Shown here in pieces: positions 7,031-17,085 of a stretch of DNA of 38,103 nucleotides. The notes below the pieces were generated by a model. The model ran no database searches. It worked only from the letters and a program-made list of their open reading frames with translations, and was not told the DNA's origin. The stretch is from a candidate division WOR-3 bacterium (lineage in GTDB: Bacteria > Hydrothermota > Tepidihabitantia > Tepidihabitantales > JBDRVQ01): contig JBDRVQ010000018.1 in the NCBI GenBank assembly GCA_039801905.1, positions 1-38,103 of the forward strand, read 5' to 3'. A program made the translations under genes and the position numbers. Numbering within the stretch: position 1 is the stretch's first letter; every line of letters begins with the position of its first letter.

Positions 7031-7964
7031 TCACCCAAAACTTATTAAAAAGATAAGGGAGATAAGCGAGGTCGGGGTTGTCCTCCTCCCTTACCGGCAA
7101 ACAAAAATTTTTGTCTCCAAAGAAAAAGAAAAATTGCCTCTCCCCTCTCGCCTCCTTTTTTCCGCCGAAGCGCTGAGAAGAGAACTGCCCAACTCGCAGG
7201 TAGAAGAAATCCTCAAAAAAATTTTCCCCGCCTCCCTCCTCTTTCACTTTAAGGAGAAGGAATACCTAACTCTTGCCTCGGACCCAATCTTGGAGAAAAT
7301 TTTTCCGGAAAGCGAAGAAATTTTCTTATCGGAATGGGAAGAAGAAAAGAATTGGGAAGTTGGTCTCTGGGTGGAAAAGGAGGCGGAGAAGATAAAACCT
7401 TTTACGATTCTCAATGTCCAAACTAATCCCTTCCTTTTGGAAAAGAAAGGGGAAGTTGGGATATTAGAGATTGAGAGGGCAATTGGCGAAAAGATTAAAT
7501 TAGCCCCTTCCCTTATTTTTTCCGTTCTCATTGTCTGCACCGGCAATACCTGCCGGAGTCCAATGGCTAAGGGGATACTGGAAAATCTCTTGAAAGGAGA
7601 TAGAGTCTTCATCTATTCTGCGGGCACCAATGGCTTAAAAAACTCTCCGCCCTCTGATTATGCCCAAAAGGCGGTAGCAAGATTTGGTGGGGATATCTCG
7701 CGCCACCTCTCTCAACCATTAACCAAGGAGATGATTGAAGATGCGGACCTGATTTTGGTGATGGAAAAGAGGCATCTTCTAAGAATAAAGGAGATGGTGC
7801 CGGAGGCAGAAAGTAAAACCTTTATGCTTTCCGGTTATCCGGAAAAGGAAGGGGAAGATATCCTTGACCCAATCGGTCTCTCTTATGAGACATTTTTAGA
7901 AGTGGGTGAAGAGATGAAAACCTATTTGGCAAAAGTCGCTTTGGATATAAAGGAGAGGTTATGA
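7008..7964 (+). CDS. Low-molecular-weight phosphatase (YwlE-like) with unknown N-terminal domain
   Basis: 318 residues, twice the usual 150. The C-terminal half (about 168-318) is a low-molecular-weight phosphotyrosine/phosphoarginine phosphatase. Its P-loop is IVCTGNTCRSPMA (Cys at about 177), and the general-acid loop has the DP motif at LDPIGLSYETF. The Thr in CTGNTCRS matches the residue that favours phosphoarginine in Bacillus YwlE, so arginine phosphatase activity is possible but unproven. The N-terminal half (1-165) is Lys/Glu-rich and not clearly recognised. Sua5/YrdC is often next to, or fused with, such phosphatases, and VVLLPYRQTKIFV could be a decayed start of that fold; this is speculative. 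It overlaps purD by 23 nt upstream and acyl-CoA dehydrogenase by 4 nt (ATGA) downstream. Confidence 0.8.
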   Translation: MKKEKWRDHPKLIKKIREISEVGVVLLPYRQTKIFVSKEKEKLPLPSRLLFSAEALRRELPNSQVEEILKKIFPASLLFHFKEKEYLTLASDPILEKIFPESEEIFLSEWEEEKNWEVGLWVEKEAEKIKPFTILNVQTNPFLLEKKGEVGILEIERAIGEKIKLAPSLIFSVLIVCTGNTCRSPMAKGILENLLKGDRVFIYSAGTNGLKNSPPSDYAQKAVARFGGDISRHLSQPLTKEMIEDADLILVMEKRHLLRIKEMVPEAESKTFMLSGYPEKEGEDILDPIGLSYETFLEVGEEMKTYLAKVALDIKERL

Positions 7965-9121
7965 TAGATAAATTTTTAACCGAAGAACAGAAGATGATAA
8001 AAGATTTGGCAAGAAAAATTGCCGAAGAGAAGGTGAAACCAATTCGGCAGAAATTGGATGAGACCGGTGAATATCCTTATGAGATAATGAAGGAGTTTGC
8101 CAAGGCGGATTTATTCCGAATTTATATCCCGGTAGAATACGAAGGGATGGGGGGCGGTGTTTTTGAGATGTGTCTGGCGGTGGAAGAGATCTCCCGCATC
8201 TGCGGTGGGGTGGGCGTTTCTTATGCCGCCTGCGGGCTAGCCGCCTTTCCCATCATCCTCTTCGGCTCAGAAGAGCAGAAGAAAAAATATCTCCCCCGGA
8301 TTGCCCAAGGCGAGATCTGCGCCTTCGCCTTAACCGAAGCCCAGGCGGGTTCTGATGCCTCTAATGTCCAAACGACCGCCCGGCGCGAGGGAAATTATTA
8401 TATCCTCAACGGCACAAAGCAATTTATCACCAACGGCAGTGTTGCCAATATCTATGTGGTGATTGCCGCAACCGATAAGAAGAGAGGGGCAAGAGGTCTC
8501 TCGGCATTCATCGTTGAGAAAGGGACCCCTGGTTTCAATTTCGGTAAAGAAGAGAATAAGATGGGGATTCGGTGTTCTAAGACAACCGAACTAATCTTTC
8601 AAGATTGCCCGATACCAGAGGAGAACCTTTTGGGAAGAGAAGGGATGGGATTTATCATCACGATGCGCACCTTTGACAAGACAAGGCCCGGGGTTGGTGC
8701 CCAGGCGGTCGGGATTGCTCAGGGCGCCTTAGAAGAGGCACTGACTTATGCCAAAAACCGAATTCAATTTGGTCAACCGATTGCCTCTTTTCAAACAATT
8801 CAAAATTATCTTGCCGATATGGCAACCGAGATTGAAGCGGCAAGGCAACTGGTCTATTATGCGGCAAAGGTTTGCGACTCCGGTGCCAAAAATATCTCCG
8901 CCCTCTCTTCCATGGCAAAACTCTTCGCTTCCGATGTGGCGATGCGGACGACCATCAAGGCGGTCCAAATCTTTGGCGGTTATGGTTATATGAAAGATTA
9001 CCCAGTAGAGAAGATGCTGCGGGATGCGAAAATTACCCAAATCTACGAGGGGACAAACGAAATCCAAAGACTAGTCATCGCCTCCGAACTACTAAAAGGG
9101 ACCGCTTATCCAACACTTTGA
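7961..9121 (+). CDS. Acyl-CoA dehydrogenase
   Basis: 386 residues, the normal length for the short/medium-chain acyl-CoA dehydrogenase family, which uses FAD to form trans-2-enoyl-CoA and passes electrons to ETF. N-terminal helices begin FLTEEQKMIKDLARKIAEE. FAD/substrate-loop motifs are ALTEAQAGSDASNVQTTA and YILNGTKQFITNGSVA, and the KMGIRCSKTTELIFQDCPIP strand follows. The C-terminal helical domain includes RIQFGQPIASFQTIQNYLADM, AVQIFGGYGYMKDYPVEKMLRDAKI and YEGTNEIQR, with the catalytic Glu expected in that last motif. The closest functional type appears to be butyryl-CoA-dehydrogenase-like, but substrate cannot be settled by eye. ETF genes are not in the window. It starts inside the phosphatase gene and its stop overlaps the TTG start of the next gene. 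Confidence 0.94.
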   Translation: MIDKFLTEEQKMIKDLARKIAEEKVKPIRQKLDETGEYPYEIMKEFAKADLFRIYIPVEYEGMGGGVFEMCLAVEEISRICGGVGVSYAACGLAAFPIILFGSEEQKKKYLPRIAQGEICAFALTEAQAGSDASNVQTTARREGNYYILNGTKQFITNGSVANIYVVIAATDKKRGARGLSAFIVEKGTPGFNFGKEENKMGIRCSKTTELIFQDCPIPEENLLGREGMGFIITMRTFDKTRPGVGAQAVGIAQGALEEALTYAKNRIQFGQPIASFQTIQNYLADMATEIEAARQLVYYAAKVCDSGAKNISALSSMAKLFASDVAMRTTIKAVQIFGGYGYMKDYPVEKMLRDAKITQIYEGTNEIQRLVIASELLKGTAYPTL

Positions 9122-11664
9122 AATCCTTAATTTATCTTTTAGCAATCTCTTTCCTCTTTGCTGACCACCCTGTCTTCCGCAAGGAAAGATACGAGAAGAT
9201 CTTAAAGGAAAAACCGGATAATCCAGAAGTTCTTAGGCAATTGGGAATGACCTATTTTAAGTTGAGGGATTTTGATAAAGCAGAAGAATATCTTAAAAAA
9301 TCTTTAAGCCTCTCCCCTACTTTTGAGATGAAAGTCTGGTATTATAAAGCGAAGGCGAAGTTAGCAGAAGGAAAAGAAAGAGAAGTGAAGAGGTTAAAAG
9401 AAGAGATAAAGAATTTAATAAAAGAGAAGAGTGAAGAGAATTTAACGATTGCCTATGAGGTCTTCTCAATAATTGATACCAATCAGGCAAAAATCCTCAG
9501 TGAAGAGATTGTTAAAAAATTTCCCGAATCAAAAACCGGTTATCTCATCCTCGTCCACAACCTCTTCTATGACAGCCTCTATCCCATCTGGAATAACGAT
9601 ACCTTAAAAATCCAGTATCTGAACCGCTTCTTAGAGAGGTATCCCAAGACCGAGTGGCGCTTTACTGCTTACCAGTATCTTTTAACTTCTCTATTCTATT
9701 TAAAAGATTATCCTTCTTTAATTACCAATATGGAAAGGATGTTAAAAGAGGATTCCCTAAATCCCCTCGCCTATAACTTTGCCGCCAATCTTCTTCTGAG
9801 AGCGGAGACTTTAACGATGAGGGCAAAAGAATACGCAAGGAAGGCAAGAGAATTGGCACCGGGATTTAAGAAGTTTCCTAATCTCCCCGAGGAGCAGTGG
9901 CAACTGCAAAAACCCCGTCTCTTACCGGATGCCAATTTCAATTACGCCCGGGCATACTTCCGCTTGGGAGATTTGGACTCCGCTGAGATTTATGCGACAA
10001 AAGCGATTGAAGGGAGTAATTTTGATTTAGATAACGATGCCACCAGTTCTCCCTATTATTACCTCTTGGGGCAAATTAAAGAGAAGAAAGGAGATCTTGG
10101 AGAGGCAATTAAAAATTATTGCCAATCCCTGATTGAAGGTGATGTGAATAATTTCTGGTCAAAAAAATCGGACTCCGCCCTCAAGAGGATCTTTAAGGAT
10201 ACGACAGAGATTCTTCCTACTGCCCGGAAAATTTTCCGTTACCGTGGACCAACATTTCTTGACATCACCGAGCAGGTTGGTCTTAAAGAGCGAAGAGAGA
10301 CAAGGGTTGCCTTCGGCGATTACGATAACGATGGTTATGAAGATTTACTTCTCAATGGCTGTAAGTTATTTAAGAATATTAAAGGAAAGGAATTTCAGGA
10401 AGTGAGTGCCGGCGCGGGACTGGGCAATTTTTCTTCCGGTGGTGGTCTCTTTGCCGATTTTGATAATGATGGCTTCTTAGATATCATCGCTTGTGGCGGC
10501 GGGGAAAAAGGGGACAGAATCTTCAAGAATAATGGCGATGGCACTTTTACCGAGATGACCGAAATCGCCAATGTTAGTGATTCTTATCCCACCGAAGGCT
10601 TGGGAGTTGGGGATTATAATAATGATGGCTTCTTAGATATCTATTTTGCCAACTACGAAGACTGGGCAACTCACAAGTATTTCCCAGATTTTCTTTATAG
10701 GAATAACGGTAATTTCCAATTCACCAATGTGACGGAATCGGCTGGCATTATTCCCCCGTTTAAGGAAGACCGGGCTGGTCGGGGTGTTAACTGGTGCGAT
10801 TATAACGAAGATGGTCTAATTGACATCTATGTCTCAAACTACCGTTTGCAAGAGAATTTCCTCTGGCACAATCTGGGAGATGGTAAATTTATTAACCTTG
10901 CCCCCAAATTAGGTATCGCGGGGGATGAGACCCTTGACTATTATGGCCATACGATTGGCTCGGAGTGGACGGATTATGATAACGATGGCGACTTTGATTT
11001 AATCACTTGTAATTTAGCCCACCCCCGTTATATTGAATTTTCTAACCGGACAAGACTTTACCAGAACCAAGGAGCGCCCGATTATCAATTTATTGATAAG
11101 AGAAAGGAAGCCGGGATAAAATATGAGGAGACCCATTCCGAACCCTGCTTCGGTGATCTTGATAACGACGGTGACTTAGATTTATACCTCACCTCGGTCT
11201 ATGAGAATAGAAGGAGTTTCTTATACGAAAATGATGGAAAAGGTAAATTTTTTGACATTACCTATTTGAGTGGTACTCGGGTCTTCAACGGCTGGGGCGC
11301 TGCCTTTTGTGATTTTGACAATGACGGCGACTTAGATTTAATTGTTGGTTCTGGTTCCGGATTAAAATTCTTTGCGAATCAAACCAAAAATAAGGGCAAT
11401 TACTTAAAGATAAAACTGGTTGGTCAGAAATCAAATAGAGATTGTATTGGGGCAAAAATTACTGCCTATTACCAAGATAAGATAATGGCCAGGCAGGTGG
11501 AAGGAGGAAAGGGAACAACCAACCAGAACTCTTTAATTATCCATTTCGGCTTCGGGAAGTATAAAGGACCGGTTAAATTGGAGATAAAATTCCCCTCGGG
11601 AAAGAGAAAGGTCTTAGAAAATATAAAGTTGAACCAACTCTTAGTTGTTTCCGAAGAATCGTAA
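9118..11664 (+). CDS. Secreted TPR / FG-GAP (VCBS) / ASPIC-UnbV protein
   Basis: 848 residues starting at a TTG that overlaps the upstream stop (TTGA). This start gives a good signal peptide (KSLIYLLAISFLFA), whereas a longer in-frame version would read through acyl-CoA dehydrogenase in a shadow frame. After the signal comes a TPR region (about 20-370; RQLGMTYFKLRDFDKAEEYL is a clear unit). It is followed by a beta-propeller with at least seven Ca-binding D-x-D/N-x-D-G-x-x-D loops: DYDNDGYED, DFDNDGFLD, DYNNDGFLD, DYNEDGLID, DYDNDGDFD, DLDNDGDLD, DFDNDGDLD. The C-terminus (about 745-848; NYLKIKLVGQKSNRDCIGAKI) is an ASPIC/UnbV domain. Such proteins are extracellular and probably bind carbohydrate or protein partners; the role is unknown. 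It is the last gene of the purD cluster. Confidence 0.88.
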   Translation: MKSLIYLLAISFLFADHPVFRKERYEKILKEKPDNPEVLRQLGMTYFKLRDFDKAEEYLKKSLSLSPTFEMKVWYYKAKAKLAEGKEREVKRLKEEIKNLIKEKSEENLTIAYEVFSIIDTNQAKILSEEIVKKFPESKTGYLILVHNLFYDSLYPIWNNDTLKIQYLNRFLERYPKTEWRFTAYQYLLTSLFYLKDYPSLITNMERMLKEDSLNPLAYNFAANLLLRAETLTMRAKEYARKARELAPGFKKFPNLPEEQWQLQKPRLLPDANFNYARAYFRLGDLDSAEIYATKAIEGSNFDLDNDATSSPYYYLLGQIKEKKGDLGEAIKNYCQSLIEGDVNNFWSKKSDSALKRIFKDTTEILPTARKIFRYRGPTFLDITEQVGLKERRETRVAFGDYDNDGYEDLLLNGCKLFKNIKGKEFQEVSAGAGLGNFSSGGGLFADFDNDGFLDIIACGGGEKGDRIFKNNGDGTFTEMTEIANVSDSYPTEGLGVGDYNNDGFLDIYFANYEDWATHKYFPDFLYRNNGNFQFTNVTESAGIIPPFKEDRAGRGVNWCDYNEDGLIDIYVSNYRLQENFLWHNLGDGKFINLAPKLGIAGDETLDYYGHTIGSEWTDYDNDGDFDLITCNLAHPRYIEFSNRTRLYQNQGAPDYQFIDKRKEAGIKYEETHSEPCFGDLDNDGDLDLYLTSVYENRRSFLYENDGKGKFFDITYLSGTRVFNGWGAAFCDFDNDGDLDLIVGSGSGLKFFANQTKNKGNYLKIKLVGQKSNRDCIGAKITAYYQDKIMARQVEGGKGTTNQNSLIIHFGFGKYKGPVKLEIKFPSGKRKVLENIKLNQLLVVSEES

Positions 11665-11692
11665 CTTTTATTTAATCACCAGAGTTTAGTTT

Positions 11693-11910
11693 TTAAGAGT
11701 ATTCATTCGGATTAGGGATTACCAATGAATCCGATGGCACAACCAAAATTGGTGATAATCTCTTCGCTATCTTCCGCAGGGATTTGGCATAATGACTGCG
11801 AAAGGATAAAAGCCCCACTCTTCCGGTTTCAAAGTTTTCAATTATTTCGGCAAAGTTCGTTTCCGGAGATAAGAAATAGAAGAAAAGTAATGAGTTAAGG
11901 AGATATTCCA

Positions 11911-11911
<1 letters not shown>
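11693..11911 (-). CDS. Short hypothetical protein, possibly a truncated exported protein
   Basis: A 72-codon frame starting with GTG, which overlaps the last base of the pcm stop codon, so it could be translationally coupled. The N-terminus YLLNSLLFFYFLSPETNFA is hydrophobic like a signal peptide. NFAEIIENFETGRVGLLSF follows, and that 'NFETG' stretch resembles the mature start of larger secreted proteins. The remaining residues are not recognised. It may be the 5' stub of a deleted gene, because it ends abruptly between two convergent operons. It could also be non-coding. Confidence 0.3.
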
Positions 11912-14681
<2,770 letters not shown>

Positions 14682-14683
14682 CT

Positions 14684-14725
14684 ATCAAAAATAAGTTATT
14701 ATAAATCAAAGGCTTATAAAAAAGG
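14684..14725 (+). repeat. Dispersed AT-rich repeat, copy 2
   Basis: Contains AATAAGTTATTATAAATCAA, identical over 20 bases to the reverse complement of 563-605. The flanks also match: ATCAAA on one side, CTTATAA and AAAGG on the other. It sits about 290 bp before the head of array 2. Confidence 0.6.
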
Positions 14726-14779
14726 AGAAAATTTAGTGTCAGAAAATGGGGGGTATTTCCGTATTTATTATAGAGGGCT

Positions 14780-14941
14780 ATGGAGAAGTTAAAAGAAATT
14801 ATTAAAGATTTTCCCCTTTTGGAATTAAGTCGCTCGCCTTTGGCGAAGTCTCGCTCGCCGAAGGCAAAGTCTCGCCTCAAAGAGGCGGATAAGACTTTTA
14901 TAATTATCAGAAGGAGGTGCTATCGGGTAAGTAGCAGTTAA
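14780..14941 (+). CDS. Small ORF carrying hairpin repeats in frame (doubtful)
   Basis: A 53-codon open frame. It starts MEKLKEIIKDFPLLEL, then three repeat-encoded segments SRSPLAKSRSPKAKSRLKEA, then DKTFIIIRRRCYRVSSS. The non-repeat ends read like a protein N-terminus interrupted by an in-frame insertion of palindromic DNA, after which homology is lost. No product can be named, and no clear Shine-Dalgarno is present. It is probably the stub of a decayed gene; it may not be expressed. Confidence 0.25.
   Translation: MEKLKEIIKDFPLLELSRSPLAKSRSPKAKSRLKEADKTFIIIRRRCYRVSSS
14827..14888 (+). repeat. Three tandem hairpin units
   Basis: Three consecutive units each begin AAGTC and carry a small inverted repeat: CGCC-TTT-GGCG (14827-14845), GCC-GAA-GGC (14846-14866), GCCTC-AAA-GAGGC (14867-14888). 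They share TCTCGC cores with each other and with the palindrome in the cas6 3' end (935-948). Confidence 0.6.
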
Positions 14942-15018
14942 ATAAAAATATGGCGTTAAATTGCAAAAACTTTATCAAACAGGAGGGGTTTATCTTTATA
15001 AAAAGGGGTGTAGCATAC

Positions 15019-15034
15019 AGGGGATGGTATCGGG
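15019..15034 (+). repeat. Conserved head of 12-bp array 2
   Basis: AGGGGATGGTATCGG, identical to the head of array 1 (631), and again exactly 16 bp before the first unit. Confidence 0.75.
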
Positions 15035-15262
15035 GATTTAATGGAAGGCATAATCTAAGGTCTAAGAAAAGGCATAATTTTAGGCTTAATCGGAGTTTTA
15101 ATAGAGGGTTTAATTGAGGATTTAATAAATAGTCTAAGAAAGGTTATAACCGGGGGTATAATTAGAAACCTAATTCAGAGTTTAATAGAAGGGATAATAA
15201 AGAGTTTAATCCTATGTCTAACTATGGGTTTAATCCGAAGGGAAAATGGAAGCCTAATTGAG
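15035..15262 (+). repeat. Degenerate 12-bp periodic array 2 (19 units)
   Basis: Nineteen 12-bp units without any phase slip, 228 bp, exactly the length of array 1. TAA is at unit positions 5-7 in 18 of 19 (the exception is the unit at 15239); position 8 is T in 14 of those 18; positions 9-12 vary. Example units are GGTTTAATTGAG, AGTCTAAGAAAG, AGTTTAATAGAA. One plus frame gives a G/S-L-I-x tetrapeptide series with a stop in unit 2 and no good start codon. Although head, length and spacing match array 1, individual units are not the same in the two arrays, so this is not a recent copy. Confidence 0.88.
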
Positions 15263-15605
15263 AATGATTAGTGGAGAAGAATAATCTTCTCTTTTGAATA
15301 GAGCCCTCGCTTTCCATCCGCTTCCAATAAATGGGTAAAACTTTTCCCAGATGCGCATCGTATTTGCCGGATGAGTGTTGATGTAATCGGTCCAGCCGGA
15401 ATAGGTGATGAGAAATTGATTACCTATCCCGTGTGCCAATGAAGGCGAAATCTGATTTCCTTGCCGGTGGGAAGAGAAGTCGTTTAGATTGACGACACAT
15501 CACCGGACAAATCCGCGGGTGTGAATCGCCTCAGATATCTTTATCGGTTGAGCCGGATTGGAGACATTGATGACATATATCCCACAACCAGAACCCAAAA
15601 ATGCT
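15254..15605 (-). pseudogene. Remnant of a secreted LVIVD-type repeat protein
   Basis: The minus strand reads GSGCGIYVINVSNPAQPIK then ISEAIHTRGFVR, one clear LVIVD-type repeat. A TGA stop follows, then the same frame continues with DFSSHRQGNQISPSLAHG and NQFLITYSGWTDYINTHPAN-TMRIWEKFYPFIG. The start of the gene, most repeats and the C-terminus are missing, so it is a decayed fragment of an extracytoplasmic protein. The frame runs into the last unit of array 2, but real similarity probably ends near 15290. The 61-codon frame at 15254-15439 is therefore unlikely to be an intact gene. Confidence 0.6.
15274..15295 (+). terminator. Hairpin plus TTTT just after array 2
   Basis: GAGAAGA-ATAA-TCTTCTC is a perfect 7-bp stem with a 4-nt loop, followed by TTTT on the + strand, starting 12 bp after the last array unit. 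It looks like a short intrinsic terminator for a plus-strand array transcript; it could also act for the minus strand. Confidence 0.45.
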
Positions 15606-15716
15606 AATTACTCTAATAAACCTCATACAAAAATCACCCACCTAAACTTTTCATTTGTCAACCCAATAATCTCCTTAATTCAAAAGATAAAGGCATTGAC
15701 GATACCTACTTAGAAC

Positions 15717-15744
15717 TTGAAAAATTTTTTTTCTCATTTATAAT
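15717..15744 (+). promoter_or_regulatory. Promoter of tRNA-Gln
   Basis: TTGAAA (15717-15722), 16-nt spacer, TATAAT (15739-15744), 9 nt before the tRNA. The stretch 15606-15716 before it shows nothing recognisable. Confidence 0.7.
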
Positions 15745-15753
15745 TAAAGATCT

Positions 15754-15825
15754 TGGGGGATCGTCTAACTGGCAGGACGTCTGACTCTGGATCAGATAAT
15801 CGGGGTTCGAATCCCTGTCCCCCAG
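15754..15825 (+). tRNA. tRNA-Gln (CTG anticodon)
   Basis: 72 nt. Acceptor TGGGGGA/TCCCCCA, anticodon stem TCTGA/TCAGA with loop CTCTGGA (anticodon CTG), T-arm CGGGG-TTCGAAT-CCCTG (one mismatch at the base of the stem). Discriminator G; CCA not encoded. Confidence 0.93.
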
Positions 15826-15831
15826 ATAGAA

Positions 15832-16236
15832 ATGGATTACCGCCTTGCTGCTTTCCTTGCTTTCCTGCTCTGGGGCATCTGGGCATATTTTACTAAGGTC
15901 TTAACTCAACATATTAACCCCGGTATCCTTTCCTTAGTAACCTATATCGCCCTCCTCATCCCACTCTTTTTGTTCTGTCTTCTCACATCAGCCTTCACCT
16001 ATAAACCAATCCTATTATACGCTATCCCCATCGGGATTGTCAGTGGCATCGGAACCGCTCTTTTTTATTATGCCCTTGCCCGGGGTCCAGCCAATGTTGT
16101 CCTTCCTTTCACCTCTTTATATATTTTAATCCCGGTGATTTTGAGCACTCTCTTCTTAAAGGAGCCGTTAACCAAAACGCACCTCCTGGGGATTATCTTC
16201 TCTCTTTTAGCGATTTTCTTCCTCTCCCTAAAATGA
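15832..16236 (+). CDS. EamA/DMT-like small transporter (single repeat)
   Basis: 134 residues with about five hydrophobic helices. It starts YRLAAFLAFLLWGIWAYFTK and ends FLKEPLTKTHLLGIIFSLLAIFFLSLK, which is the EamA-domain pattern (W-G-x-x-A/Y-x-x-K near the start, 'KEPLT..xxxGxxLxxxGI' near the end). Usual DMT transporters have two EamA repeats in about 300 residues. This is one repeat, so it would have to work as a dimer, like small multidrug-resistance proteins. Substrate unknown. It follows tRNA-Gln by 6 nt with no obvious Shine-Dalgarno, and overlaps the next gene by 4 nt (ATGA). Confidence 0.78.
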   Translation: MDYRLAAFLAFLLWGIWAYFTKVLTQHINPGILSLVTYIALLIPLFLFCLLTSAFTYKPILLYAIPIGIVSGIGTALFYYALARGPANVVLPFTSLYILIPVILSTLFLKEPLTKTHLLGIIFSLLAIFFLSLK

Positions 16237-17042
16237 CAGAAATTGATTTTTTGGTTATCTCCATCATAATTTTATCTGTTTTCTTGGAGGCAAAGGAGGG
16301 ATTTTTTAACTCCCTAAAAGACCTCTTGAGCGCCTTAGGAAGTATTTTTATTGGCATCATTACCTATCAGATAACCTATCGTCTCTCCTACTCCTTTAAT
16401 TTGGGGATTATCTCCTTTCTGGTCTCTGCCTTCGGTTTTTTAATTATTATTTACCTTGTCTTTCGGAATAAGAAAGATAGAGGGAAATCTCTTTTTTCCC
16501 GAATTGGCGGCGGGATTTCTGGCTTTTTCTTAGGAATTGGTGCCTCCCTTGCCACTCTCATCATTCTCTCTCTATTTTTTCCGGTAGCGGTTGAGGAGGC
16601 AAAATTGGGGAATAAGATTTTGGATCTCCTGCCTAAGATTTATTATTTGGCTGACCGCGTTGATTTACAATTTCCGATGCTAAAAAATGCCTATACCAAA
16701 GAATGGGAGAATTGGGATGGGCAATTTCGAGAAAGGATAAACTTTTCCCATTTAGACCGAAGCACTTGTATTCAATGCCGCGGAAAGGTGAGATTTGAGG
16801 GCTATTTCCGAAAAGGTGGGGCTTTGGTTTCACCTCTTTTTATTTGCGAAAAATGCGGAAGAAAATCGGATGGTTGCCAAACATTTGAAGGCTTTCATAA
16901 GCTTTATAACAAATGCCCAATTGATATCGCCCAAAAGGGGATGCTTTTAGATTGTGGGGTCTGGGCAAGCGGTGTCGGGGTATTTCCGAAAGGTCAGTGT
17001 CCGGTTTGTGGTAAAAGGTTACTTTCTGATTATCGGCATTGA
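16233..17042 (+). CDS. CvpA-like membrane protein with C-terminal zinc ribbons
   Basis: 269 residues. The N-terminal part (about 1-125) has four hydrophobic helices in the CvpA/colicin V production style (FLVISIIILSVFLEAKEGFFNSLKDLLSALG). A linker follows, then a Cys-rich C-terminal domain: CIQC at about residue 174, CEKC at about 205, a lone Cys after GRKSDG, KCP and LDCG, and a final CPVCG at about 258. The Cys pairs look like two zinc ribbons, placed after the last transmembrane helix. CvpA alone is about 160 residues, so the zinc module is an addition. The function is not known; it might sense or scaffold at the membrane. It overlaps the EamA gene upstream, and its TGA stop lies inside the -35 box of the next gene's promoter. 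Confidence 0.6.
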   Translation: MTEIDFLVISIIILSVFLEAKEGFFNSLKDLLSALGSIFIGIITYQITYRLSYSFNLGIISFLVSAFGFLIIIYLVFRNKKDRGKSLFSRIGGGISGFFLGIGASLATLIILSLFFPVAVEEAKLGNKILDLLPKIYYLADRVDLQFPMLKNAYTKEWENWDGQFRERINFSHLDRSTCIQCRGKVRFEGYFRKGGALVSPLFICEKCGRKSDGCQTFEGFHKLYNKCPIDIAQKGMLLDCGVWASGVGVFPKGQCPVCGKRLLSDYRH

Positions 17043-17066
17043 CTCTATTTATTAGCAAAATATAAT
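17039..17066 (+). promoter_or_regulatory. Promoter of the PQQ-propeller gene
   Basis: TTGACT (17039-17044), 16-nt spacer, TATAAT (17061-17066), then a leader with AGGAGG 5 nt before the ATG at 17086. The TGA of the upstream gene is embedded in the -35 box. This gene has a Shine-Dalgarno, unlike the leaderless group. Confidence 0.75.
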
Positions 17067-17085
17067 TTTTTCTCAGGAGGATCAG

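Noticed and set aside
8872-9117. Longer N-terminus for the TPR/FG-GAP protein
   Set aside because: It would overlap acyl-CoA dehydrogenase in another frame; the TTG at 9118 gives a signal peptide.
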